59,421 nt of DNA from Winogradskyella sp. (GTDB lineage Bacteria > Bacteroidota > Bacteroidia > Flavobacteriales > Flavobacteriaceae): contig SHBX01000014.1 in NCBI GenBank assembly GCA_004211785.1, positions 1 through 59,421 on the forward strand, in the 5' to 3' direction. Made by a program: the position numbers and the translations under genes. Numbering within the stretch: the first letter of the stretch is position 1; every line of letters starts with the position of its first letter. The notes beneath the pieces were generated by a model. The model was given only the letters and a program-made list of their open reading frames with translations, was not told where the DNA came from and made no database searches. Shown here one piece after another: positions 25,165 to 34,500 of the stretch.

Positions 25165-25183
25165 ACTTTACCTCAGTCTTTTT
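25163..25183 (+). terminator. Possible short terminator between convergent genes
   Basis: AGACT (25163-25167) and AGTCT (25175-25179) flank a 7-base loop and are followed by TTTT. It overlaps the ABC ATPase stop and the end of the convergent DUF389 gene. The stem is only five base pairs. Confidence 0.4.
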
Positions 25184-26646
25184 ATTACAAGTGTATCTTT
25201 TTTCAACTTTACTTTAAGCCATTGATTTAATTTGTTTAAATCTCTTTCGATTAATGAATCTGTAGAAATAGAATCTTTAAACTTAAAGGCAAAAACAGAC
25301 AAGGTATCAATCTTAGAAAAATCAGATCTAAATTCTTGAGAATAGGTTATAGTTTCTAAATTTTCATAATTAATCTTTGCTTCTTCAATAACAGACTCTA
25401 AAGGAATTTGATTGAGTTCTAATCTTGACAAGGCTTTAACCTTATTTTCTAAGAACACTATCTTTTGACTTTGAGACAGCAAATCTAAAGAATCTCGGGT
25501 TCGCAATTCTTCCATATATTCTAGATTATTAATGGCTTTATTTCTAACCTGATTAATAGAAAGCTGCGTATTCTTTAATGCAGAATATTGATTAGATTGA
25601 AATCTAGATTCTAGAAGTTTTCGTGTCTCCTCAGAAATCTCATCTGTACCAAAAGGAATTAATTCGATAATCGATTTACCTTCTGGGTCATAAATAGGGT
25701 TTGCATTCTTTTTTATATAGTTTTTATTCGGTAAAGTTTCTAATTCATTTTTAATAAAAGTATCCGCAGCAATATTAAATCTGCTTTCTTTTAGTACATC
25801 TACAAATGTAAATGTAGCAGGAACCATAGTTGCAATAGCCAATAGTGTTGCCAACTGAGATATACGTCTTCGCCTAGCAGAATTAGCATACTTCAACATC
25901 GGAAAACGTAGAATCTTAAGCACTAGGAATGTTGCTAAAGCAATGAATATAGTGTTTATAGTAAATAAATACATGGCACCTCCAAAAAACGACCAATTAC
26001 CTATTGCCAAACCATAACCTGCTGTACACAACGGAGGCATTAATGCTGTGGCAATAGCTACGCCAAAAATAACCGAAGCTATTGTTCCTTTCTTAGTACG
26101 CGCAATAATAAGTGCTAAACCTCCAAAAAACGCAATTAAAACATCTCTTATATCTGGGTGTGTTCGTCCTAAAAGTTCCGAATTATCTTCACTTAATGGA
26201 AAGAAATAGAAAAACAAAAAAGCAGTTATTAAACTCAGGACTATCATTATCAATAAATTGATAAGTGATTTCCTTAGAGTATCTATATCATTAATAGCAA
26301 TAGACAAGCCAATACCTAAAATTGGCCCCATTAAAGGCGAAATTAACATGGCGCCAATAACAACTGCAGTAGAATCGGCATTAAGACCTACTGAGGCGAC
26401 AAAAATTGAACAAATTAAAATCCATGCCGTTGCACCTTGAAAAGAAATGTCTCCTTTAATAGCTCGCATTGTAGCTTCCCTATCTGTATCGTGTCTAAAG
26501 TCTAGAAGGTCTCTGAAGAAATACGTAGCACTTTGATAAAAACCTTTAGCACTCGTTTTTACAGTTTCTCTATTTTGCCCTAGAGAATTATCTTCCTTTG
26601 ACTGATTCTCTTTCTCAGAAAAGTTAAACTTATTTTCTTCACTCAT
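25168..26646 (-). CDS. DUF389 domain membrane protein (TIGR00341-like)
   Basis: 492 residues. The central part (about 75-270) has six or so transmembrane segments with DUF389 blocks: VIGAMLISPLMGPILGIGLS, FGGLALIIARTKKGTIASV and ATALMPPLCTAGYGLAIG. The N-terminal 60 residues are charged and probably cytoplasmic. The C-terminal 200 residues form a soluble, helix-rich domain. The molecular role of the family is not established. Starts two bases after the mannose-1-phosphate guanylyltransferase stop, so probably co-transcribed. Confidence 0.88.
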   Translation of the reverse strand: MSEENKFNFSEKENQSKEDNSLGQNRETVKTSAKGFYQSATYFFRDLLDFRHDTDREATMRAIKGDISFQGATAWILICSIFVASVGLNADSTAVVIGAMLISPLMGPILGIGLSIAINDIDTLRKSLINLLIMIVLSLITAFLFFYFFPLSEDNSELLGRTHPDIRDVLIAFFGGLALIIARTKKGTIASVIFGVAIATALMPPLCTAGYGLAIGNWSFFGGAMYLFTINTIFIALATFLVLKILRFPMLKYANSARRRRISQLATLLAIATMVPATFTFVDVLKESRFNIAADTFIKNELETLPNKNYIKKNANPIYDPEGKSIIELIPFGTDEISEETRKLLESRFQSNQYSALKNTQLSINQVRNKAINNLEYMEELRTRDSLDLLSQSQKIVFLENKVKALSRLELNQIPLESVIEEAKINYENLETITYSQEFRSDFSKIDTLSVFAFKFKDSISTDSLIERDLNKLNQWLKVKLKKDTLVIKRLR

Positions 26647-26648
26647 AT

Positions 26649-27731
26649 TTATCCGTATTGTTCCCCATATTTATCTTTTACAGATTGGAGTACTTTTTTA
26701 ATATCTTGCTCTTTTTGTTTAGGAAAGATAAGCAAAACCTCATCTTTGTCTATAATAATATAGTCCTTAAGACCATCAACCACTACTATTTTTTCTGCTT
26801 TGGTTCTTATCATATTACCTGAAGCATCTTCTGTCAAAGTCCTAGCATTAACTACAGCATTACTATCAGCATCTTTATCGAGTTTGTCATAAAGACTCCC
26901 CCATGTTCCAAGGTCATTCCAATCAAACGTTGCAGGGATCACAAAGACATTGCTGCTTTTTTCCATAATGGCATAATCGACTGAAATATTTTCTGCTTTT
27001 ATATAATTGTCTCTTATAAAATCGTCTTCAAATTCGGTGTTATAAACAGGTATTCCTGTTTCAAAAAGCTGATATAATTCTGGTTGATTGTTCTGAAAGG
27101 TAGAAATCACTGTTTTGGCACTCCACATAAAAATTCCAGCATTCCAAAGAAAATTACCTTGACTTAAAAACGACTTTGCCGTTTCATAATTTGGTTTCTC
27201 ACGAAATTGATTTACTGACTTTATATTTGAAGTTGAATCTTTATCATATTCAATATAACCATAACCTGTATTTGGAAATGTTGGCGTAATACCTAAAGTC
27301 ATTAGAGCATCATTATTTGAGCAATATTCAAAGGCTTGCCTTACATTTTGTGCAAAAGCATTTTCATCTTCTATCCAATGATCGCTTGGAGCAACAATCA
27401 TTACAGCATCAGGATTTTCTTTCTGGATTTTAAGAGACGCATATAATATGCAGGGTGCTGTATTACGCATTGCAGGCTCTAAAACAACTTGACGCTTTGT
27501 AACACTTGGCAATTGCTCAAACACCAAATCGTTATAAGACTCATTAGTGAGAATAAAAATGTTTTCTTCAGGTATAAGTGTAGTTAAGCGATTAAACGTT
27601 TTCTGGATAAGTGTATCTCCAGTTCCTAACATATCATGAAACTGTTTAGGAAAATCTTGTGTGCTTACGGGCCAAAAACGTGAACCAACACCTCCAGCCA
27701 TTAAAATAGCGTAGTAATTTTTATTTTTCAT
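26649..27731 (-). CDS. Mannose-1-phosphate guanylyltransferase
   Basis: 360 residues from ATG 27731 (a TTG one codon upstream is ignored). Nucleotidyltransferase start YYAILMAGGVGSRFWPVS, then QKTFNRL, EPAMRNTAPC and IVAPSDHWI, and FREKP and WNAGIFMW, all typical of ManC-type enzymes. It makes GDP-mannose from GTP and mannose-1-phosphate for glycan synthesis. The isomerase domain of bifunctional ManC is absent. In an operon with sprT-like (42 bases upstream) and DUF389 genes, and near several glycosyltransferases. Confidence 0.93.
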   Translation of the reverse strand: MKNKNYYAILMAGGVGSRFWPVSTQDFPKQFHDMLGTGDTLIQKTFNRLTTLIPEENIFILTNESYNDLVFEQLPSVTKRQVVLEPAMRNTAPCILYASLKIQKENPDAVMIVAPSDHWIEDENAFAQNVRQAFEYCSNNDALMTLGITPTFPNTGYGYIEYDKDSTSNIKSVNQFREKPNYETAKSFLSQGNFLWNAGIFMWSAKTVISTFQNNQPELYQLFETGIPVYNTEFEDDFIRDNYIKAENISVDYAIMEKSSNVFVIPATFDWNDLGTWGSLYDKLDKDADSNAVVNARTLTEDASGNMIRTKAEKIVVVDGLKDYIIIDKDEVLLIFPKQKEQDIKKVLQSVKDKYGEQYG

Positions 27732-27773
27732 CAAATTGATTTTTCCCTTTAGCCTTAGTGTTTTTGTGAAAAA

Positions 27774-28373
27774 TCATTCTTCTAACAACTCGACCTCAGC
27801 ATTTGGGTTAAACAAATATAACTTTCCTGAACTTATTTCTAGGCACTCATAACGTTTTCTGCGTTTTGCACCTTTCTTGAATATACGTCCATTGTATAAC
27901 TTAAATGTTACACCTTCTTTTATTTCAAAAATAAAAATTTTGTCATTTTCCTCGTCATATTGTTTCAATGCCAATGCTAAATTTGTATCTGTATCACTTG
28001 AGGCTTTAGGATTTTTAAAATGTTTGGCTAATAGAGGTAGTAGATTATTTGGAAATATTTCTGGTCGTAAAAAAGGCAAGATTAAATGCTGAAAGGTAGT
28101 TTTCCACTCCTTCCCATGTGGTTTTATAAAACGTCCATACTTTTGATATGCCTCTAAGTGAGCAATCTCGTGAATTAAAGTAATTAAAAATCGATACGGA
28201 TTTAAATTAGAGTTTATAGTAATTTTGTGCTTTCCGTTTGACAACATCCTGTAATCACCATGTCGAGTTTTACGTTCTTCTTTTATCTTAACAACCAAGT
28301 TGTCTTTATTTATTAAATCTTGTATTAATGATTTTGCTTCTTTAGGAATATATTGGAAAAGTGTTTGTTGCAT
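27774..28373 (-). CDS. SprT-like zinc metalloprotease domain protein
   Basis: 199 residues. Zinc motif HEIAHLEA with HExxH, preceded by PYRFLITLI, then a region with HGKEWKTTFQHL that supplies a third His. The C-terminal third has basic and Cys/Lys residues (KGAKRRKRYECLEI) but not the full four-cysteine zinc ribbon of SprT. Such proteins are related to eukaryotic Spartan, which removes DNA-protein crosslinks; that role here is only possible. First gene of the sprT-like-GMP transferase-DUF389 operon. Confidence 0.85.
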   Translation of the reverse strand: MQQTLFQYIPKEAKSLIQDLINKDNLVVKIKEERKTRHGDYRMLSNGKHKITINSNLNPYRFLITLIHEIAHLEAYQKYGRFIKPHGKEWKTTFQHLILPFLRPEIFPNNLLPLLAKHFKNPKASSDTDTNLALALKQYDEENDKIFIFEIKEGVTFKLYNGRIFKKGAKRRKRYECLEISSGKLYLFNPNAEVELLEE

Positions 28374-28523
28374 GTATGCAAATTATCATTTAATTATTAA
28401 TTATGTTTTAATAATCCTTGTGTTTTATAATAGTGTTCAAAACAAGAATGCGGCTTTAAGTCTTATATTTATAACATCATAAATTGAGTTTAAAACTTTG
28501 CTCTCAAAAATTTTAAATAATTA

Positions 28524-29252
28524 ATGTTCAATAATTATCCTAAAATAAGGCCTCAACTATCTGAAGAGATTAAAAAAATCTACAAAAAACAATACAGATC
28601 AAACAGGGATGGAGATACTACAGCTTCTTCGATAGCACAGAAAATGGAAAAATGGTTGCATCGTAAAGTAAGTTCTGATGTAGAGTTTAAGCATAGCAAA
28701 AAAACATTAGAAATAGGAGCTGGCACATTAAACCAATTAAAATATGAAATCTCTAATAATTATGATATAATTGAACCCTTCACCGAGTTATATACAGGTT
28801 CTTCAGATTTAAAGAATATAAATACTATCTATAAAGATATCGATGAAATAGATATTACTAAAAAGTATGATAGAATTACATCTATTGCAACATTTGAACA
28901 TATAACTGATTTACCAAAAGTTATTGCTAAAACTTGTCTACTTATAAATACAAATGGTACACTAAGAACAAGTATACCAAATGAGGGAACACTTTTATGG
29001 ACTTTAGGATGGAGGTTGACAACAGGTTTAGAGTTCAAATTAAAATACGGCTTGGACTATGGAAACCTCATGAAATATGAGCACGTAAATACAGCAAAAG
29101 AAATTGAGGAAATATTAAACTACTTCTATCAAACTAATAATTGTAAAGTTTTTGGGTTAAGCAAGAAATTTGGGTTTTATCGTTTTTACGAAAGCAAAAG
29201 GCCAAACATAAATAGAGCCAAAGAATATTTAAAAGATTACTATCATGCTTAA
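28524..29252 (+). CDS. Class I SAM-dependent methyltransferase
   Basis: 242 residues. Motif I LEIGAGTLNQLKYE is at about 62-75, followed by the acidic DIIEPFTELY and the DRITSIATFEHITDLP segment of methyltransferases. The N-terminal 55 residues are basic and unlike known families. The stop overlaps the start of the next membrane protein gene by eight bases (29245-29252), suggesting coupled translation. With the neighbouring glycosyltransferases it may modify a glycan; acceptor unknown. Confidence 0.8.
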   Translation: MFNNYPKIRPQLSEEIKKIYKKQYRSNRDGDTTASSIAQKMEKWLHRKVSSDVEFKHSKKTLEIGAGTLNQLKYEISNNYDIIEPFTELYTGSSDLKNINTIYKDIDEIDITKKYDRITSIATFEHITDLPKVIAKTCLLINTNGTLRTSIPNEGTLLWTLGWRLTTGLEFKLKYGLDYGNLMKYEHVNTAKEIEEILNYFYQTNNCKVFGLSKKFGFYRFYESKRPNINRAKEYLKDYYHA

Positions 29253-30729
29253 AGAGAATAGTGAACTAAAGTTTACTTTAATATTTTTTAGTGTAGCACT
29301 AGTCATTTGTTTTGGTTTAAATCTAGATATATTAAAAGATTATGCGTTTTTAGATGCCTACGAATTTATTTATACTGCTAATAGGAATAGTGATTTTCAG
29401 AACATTTTTATAGAAAATGGGAGACCTTTACTTGGTCTATGGAGTGAGTTCTTTTATGGTTCTGTTTTTGAGACTATATCGCAATTAAAATGGGCACGTA
29501 TTTTTGCCTTATTTTTCTGTGTTTTATTTTCTACTCAATTATTTAGATTTCTTTTAAAACTTGGTTTAAAACCTTATGAATCGGCAATCTTTTCTGTTTT
29601 AGTCTTAGCATTGCCTACTTTTACTGTATACTTTGCTTGGAGCGCTACTGCTCAAATCCCTATTTTACTTATTGCAAATTTTTATGCGGGTCAATTACTC
29701 TTAAAAGCCTTTATTCAAAAAAAGATTTTTTCGCTAAATTTTGCTATTGCATTTTGTATAGTATTCATTTCATTATTTATGTACCAATCTGCTGTTATGA
29801 TATTTATACTGCCATTAATATTTACAGTTATTAAAACCAATAGTTTTGATTTAAAGACAGTTACTTATTTTATTCTATTTACTTTATTGAGTTTTATACT
29901 TTATTTCGTTTTTTTTAAGCTAACACTATCTATTAGTAGTTTAGATGCATCTTATCGAACGTCACTTAATCCATTGAATATACCAAAAAGGGTTATCAAA
30001 TTTTATATGTTTGAATTAAGAATTCTCATAAAAAATAGTGGTTTCTTATTAATTTCAAAACTATCACTTCTAATAGGCGCCATTGCTTTTTTGGGGTTTT
30101 TAATTCAACAATTTTTGATAAAAAGATCATTAATCTTTTTATCCGCTCTAGTACTTATTTTACCATTTTGCTATGCGCCAAATATTTTGTCTGGCCAAAG
30201 TTATTTTTCTCTTAGAGCAATCTCACCTACAGCTATTATAATTCTTTTTTACCAGTTTTGGTTTTTAAGAAATCTATGCCTAAAGTATAATAAGACTAAA
30301 GTAGGCTTGTTGATAATACCCGTATCTTTACTTCTACTTTCAGCTTTTAATCAAAAAAAATATGTTGCAGGCTTACAACATAAAGAATATGAAATTCTTA
30401 GGAAAGCATTTCAAGATTTTGATATAAATCAAGTAAACAAACTTGTAATTATAAGACCTAATTATGGTTTTTTGCAAGAGTTAGGCTATTTAAAAAATGG
30501 TTTTTCAGGTGAATTTGGAAATTTATCTTCTGTTAAAGATTGGGTACCCAACCATCTATTTTCGCAAATTAAATGGGAACAACAAAAAGATAGAAATAAA
30601 ACTTCGGAAGTCTTTCCTATTAGGAATATTAATATCTATAACCAAGATAACTATATACAGAGACATAATATAAAGACTATACATCTTGTTGAACTATTTG
30701 AAGAAGCTTTTACCATAAAATCTTTTTAA
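29245..30729 (+). CDS. Polytopic membrane protein, possible GT-C type glycosyltransferase
   Basis: 494 residues with about ten transmembrane segments, then a soluble C-terminal part (about 380-494). The first extracytoplasmic loop has FLDAYEFIYTANRN and ENGRPLLGLWSEFF; an acidic residue in this loop and the ENGRP string recall GtrII/Wzy-like glycosyltransferases that use lipid-linked sugars. The match is weak and a substrate cannot be named. Overlaps the upstream methyltransferase by eight bases; the 3' end faces the GT2 gene across 13 bases. Confidence 0.7.
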   Translation: MLKENSELKFTLIFFSVALVICFGLNLDILKDYAFLDAYEFIYTANRNSDFQNIFIENGRPLLGLWSEFFYGSVFETISQLKWARIFALFFCVLFSTQLFRFLLKLGLKPYESAIFSVLVLALPTFTVYFAWSATAQIPILLIANFYAGQLLLKAFIQKKIFSLNFAIAFCIVFISLFMYQSAVMIFILPLIFTVIKTNSFDLKTVTYFILFTLLSFILYFVFFKLTLSISSLDASYRTSLNPLNIPKRVIKFYMFELRILIKNSGFLLISKLSLLIGAIAFLGFLIQQFLIKRSLIFLSALVLILPFCYAPNILSGQSYFSLRAISPTAIIILFYQFWFLRNLCLKYNKTKVGLLIIPVSLLLLSAFNQKKYVAGLQHKEYEILRKAFQDFDINQVNKLVIIRPNYGFLQELGYLKNGFSGEFGNLSSVKDWVPNHLFSQIKWEQQKDRNKTSEVFPIRNINIYNQDNYIQRHNIKTIHLVELFEEAFTIKSF

Positions 30730-30742
30730 TTTATAGTTAAAC

Positions 30743-31471
30743 CTAATATTGCTTTAAAAGATGATACCTTATTGGCAAGCTTAACACATCTATAGCCATT
30801 TTTACTGATGAGTTTAACAAATTAATTGTTGATATGTTATTTCCTTCAAATTTGACAGGAATTCGTTTAATATTTAAATGATATTTATAACATAAATAAA
30901 TGCACTCTACATCAAAAGCAAAACCTTTTATCCTTGTCTTTGAGAAAATCTTATCAGCAGCACTTTTTGTATAACCTTTTAAACCACATTGCGTATCCCC
31001 AACTCTATCAATAGTGAATTTTGTAATAAAAAAAGTAAAGATTTTACTTGATAGTTTTCTAACAAAACTAGTTTTTACAAGATAATTTGAATCTTTATCA
31101 AGACGATTTCCGATACACACATCATACTCTTTTATGGACAAATACTTTAAAGCATTGGTTATAACATCTAAACCATAGGGTATATCTGCATCAGTAAATA
31201 CTTTAAAGTCTCCTTTAGCATATAGCATTCCTTGTTTTACCGCATAACCTTTTCCTTCATTATTAGTATAAGATATTAAACTAAAATTTTTGCTGCCGTC
31301 GTTTAGGTCTTCAAGTAAATCTTTTGTCTTATCTGTACTTCCATCATTAACCAAAATTAATTCTAGAGAAAAATTTTGTCCTTTTTTCCATGCAAGAAGC
31401 CTCTCTACTGTATCTTCAATAAACAATTCAGCATTATATACAGGTATAATAAGACTTAATCTTGGTTGCAA
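30743..31471 (-). CDS. Family 2 glycosyltransferase (DPM1-like), TTG start
   Basis: 242 residues. GT-A blocks LSLIIPVYNAELFIEDTV, LVNDGSTDKTKDLLE, FTDADIPYG (DxD) and GDTQCGLKGYTKSAADKIF match dolichyl/undecaprenyl-phosphate sugar transferases. No C-terminal membrane anchor. The only usable start is TTG at 31471, since the preceding codon is the stop TAG and no other start occurs before the conserved N-terminal strand. It probably loads a sugar onto a polyprenyl phosphate carrier, which the GT-C-like neighbour could use. Confidence 0.88.
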   Translation of the reverse strand: MQPRLSLIIPVYNAELFIEDTVERLLAWKKGQNFSLELILVNDGSTDKTKDLLEDLNDGSKNFSLISYTNNEGKGYAVKQGMLYAKGDFKVFTDADIPYGLDVITNALKYLSIKEYDVCIGNRLDKDSNYLVKTSFVRKLSSKIFTFFITKFTIDRVGDTQCGLKGYTKSAADKIFSKTRIKGFAFDVECIYLCYKYHLNIKRIPVKFEGNNISTINLLNSSVKMAIDVLSLPIRYHLLKQY

Positions 31472-31512
31472 CTATTTTTATATTGAGTTAGCATAATTAT
31501 TCTAAGATAAAA

Positions 31513-34500
31513 CTATTCATTTACCAAAACCATTTTTGAATTTCCATTTACTCGCAATACATAAAGACCAGTCACTGCATTATTTAACCGAATACGAGTT
31601 ATGCCATTATCTTCATTATAATCAGATTCAATAATATCTATCATCCTACCTCTTATATCAAACACTTCTATAACATCATCTATAGCTGTACTCGTTATAA
31701 AAAATTGCTGATCATTAGTTGGATTAGGATAGATTATTTGCTCAGTATTATCATCTGGATTTGACGATGATTGAAAATATGGCAACGCAAAATCAAAAGT
31801 ATCATCGGCAACTTGTTGCCCAATAAAACGCCCTGGCAAATCGTCTGCTGGTGGATGAATTCCGCCCCAAATACGAGATAAACTCGTTTGGTCTGATGCA
31901 TCTCTATAGGTCGCCCATTGCAACACGACATCTACGGAAGGTCCTTTTTCGAAAACTAAAAATTCATCTTTTTTAGCCACAAACTCACCTATTCCTCCAG
32001 GGAAAAACGGGTCTCCAGTAAGCTTAGTCAATATCTCTGAAGCCGCTCTAGAAAATGTAGAATGTCCTGAAACATAACCTGCAAAAGGCGGTGTAACAAA
32101 TGTAGGTCGTTGGTATGGATACCAATCTTCAGCTAAAATCCAACCAACACCTGCAACATCTTCTTCTGGATTATTAATGAAATCATGACCTCTCCAGGTA
32201 TATAGTTTTATCTTTCCAATATTTTGTCCAAAGAACCCAGCTAAAGGATCACCAGCTTCAACTAACTCTATTAATTCTGGAATTAACCTAAAACCTGTTG
32301 GGCTATAATTTGGCAAACTCTGATCAGAACTCTGACCTTGCTCATCACCCATATATCGTATTGCAGATATAGGCCTAATATAATCGTGCCAGCCTTTAAC
32401 ACTCCATGCTGCTATAGCCGAATCATGCATAGCGCCACCAAGAATAAAATAAGCTTTAACATCCCATTCTATAGCATCTAAAATATCGCCTTGGCCTTGG
32501 AAGCGTTTTTCAAATTGTGGATGATCGTTAACGTAATTCAATATTGTAAACCAATGTCCTGGTGGTGTTTCGGAATCTGGACCATCTGCCCAAAACTCAG
32601 CTAAAACCCTTGCATAATCACCACGAGGTACCATATTTGGCACATATGGTGCAGACGTCTTAGGATTCATATCATGACCCGTACCTATATCTCCACCTTC
32701 TATAAAATTGTAGAATAATGGATAATTAGCAAAAATTGTTGGGAAATTTCCAATATCAGTATTACCAATAGCTCCAGGTGAAATATCCCACATGACACCA
32801 TCGCTTGGGTCTAAATGCGATTGCCAAGAAGATACCATAGAAAAGCCCCATTTATATTGCTCGCTTTCAGTATCTTCAGTAATTGTGTTTATTTGTGGTG
32901 GACTTATTGGGTTATGAAACACACGGTAGTTATTTCCATCTCTATTAAATACAGTTACGTCTTCTTCTTTTAAAGCAAAACCATTTACATTTCCCCATTC
33001 TGGACTTAAAAATTCTGGAACATTACCTTCAACTACATTTCCACCTTGATCAATAAATGTATCCAACCCTAAAGGCTGCCATCTATTAGGGTCTACGATT
33101 GGTGGATTATCTGGAAGCTCCAAGTTGTATGCTTGATTAACAGGTTGGTAAAATTCATTATCAAATCCGGTACTCTCGCGAGAACCGTCTTGTAACCCAT
33201 AATCTATAATGGTTTGAGCTACATAGTTTCCTAACGCGGCTGCATTTCCAAATTCATATAACACCGAAGTCAATGAAGTTTCATAACCTAATTTTTCCAT
33301 TAATAAATCTATACGCTCTTGGTTTGATTCTGCTCCAGGAGAATTCTGGAATCGATAAGATAATAATCGGTACATGGCATAACTTATTGCCTCATTAACC
33401 GATTCTTCATTTGAATTAATCGGAATAAAATCTACAAGTTCACTCGAAAAACCTTTAACCTCATTACCAATTAAATATGGTCTAGCTTGGTCATCATAAA
33501 TAGCCCAAATATCGTACATCGCTACACTTGTGTGAAATAAATTCCTTGCATGTACTGTTGGCCTAGCAAAGTCTCCACGGATGGCGCTTAACAAAACTTC
33601 ATTCCATAATCTAGCAATTGAAATGTTTTCTGGTAAATCTGTAGCATTTAATTCAACGTTAATTGAAGTTTCTAAACTAGAACATTGATTATCAGATTCA
33701 ATAACTGACACTCTGCCTTCTGACTCTAACTCCCAATGTACTGTGATTGTGTTAGTGCCTTGACCGCTTAATATCTGACCTCCGCTAACAGTCCAAACTG
33801 CTGTTGAGTTTGTTCCAATATTATATGAATATGTTTGCGTTGAATAAAATGCTGCTATTGTGGCACCAATAATTGGCTGATTATCTAAATATGTACAACT
33901 TCCATCATCTAAAGTTGCTTCAGGATTATAAGAACATGAAACAAAATCTGTACAACCATATACCTTCTCACTTGGTTCAATATTTAAATTTGTCAAAGCT
34001 CCTCCTTCAATAGCTAACATTGTAGAATTAATAGTCGCATTACTATGCGTTTCTACTAATCCAGAAGGCCAAGTAATCTCAATAGATGTTATCGTTGTCT
34101 CATCATCCAATCCAAAATGCAATGGCATTAAGCTCTGGCTTAAAAACCCAACTCCAGATTTGTATCTTATTAGTGTTTCACTAGTTGTAGTTAATTTTAC
34201 AATTGCACCAACTGCATCACGATTAGAGGTTGTGCCTTGCAACTCTAATTTAAACCAATTTAGCGTAGGGTTTACATCATCAAAATCTAAGGTTCTATTT
34301 TCATACAGAAAAGAAGGGCCTTCATTATTGGTAACATATAAATCTATATCCCCATCATTATCATAATCCCAATCTATTGCTTCTACGCTTATGGTTTGTT
34401 CGTTAAGGTTTAGAGACTGTGAAGCATCTTCAAACGCATTTTGACCCTGTGCATTTAAATTTCTAAAATAAAAGTTAGGTTCTACACTTCTATCTTCAAA

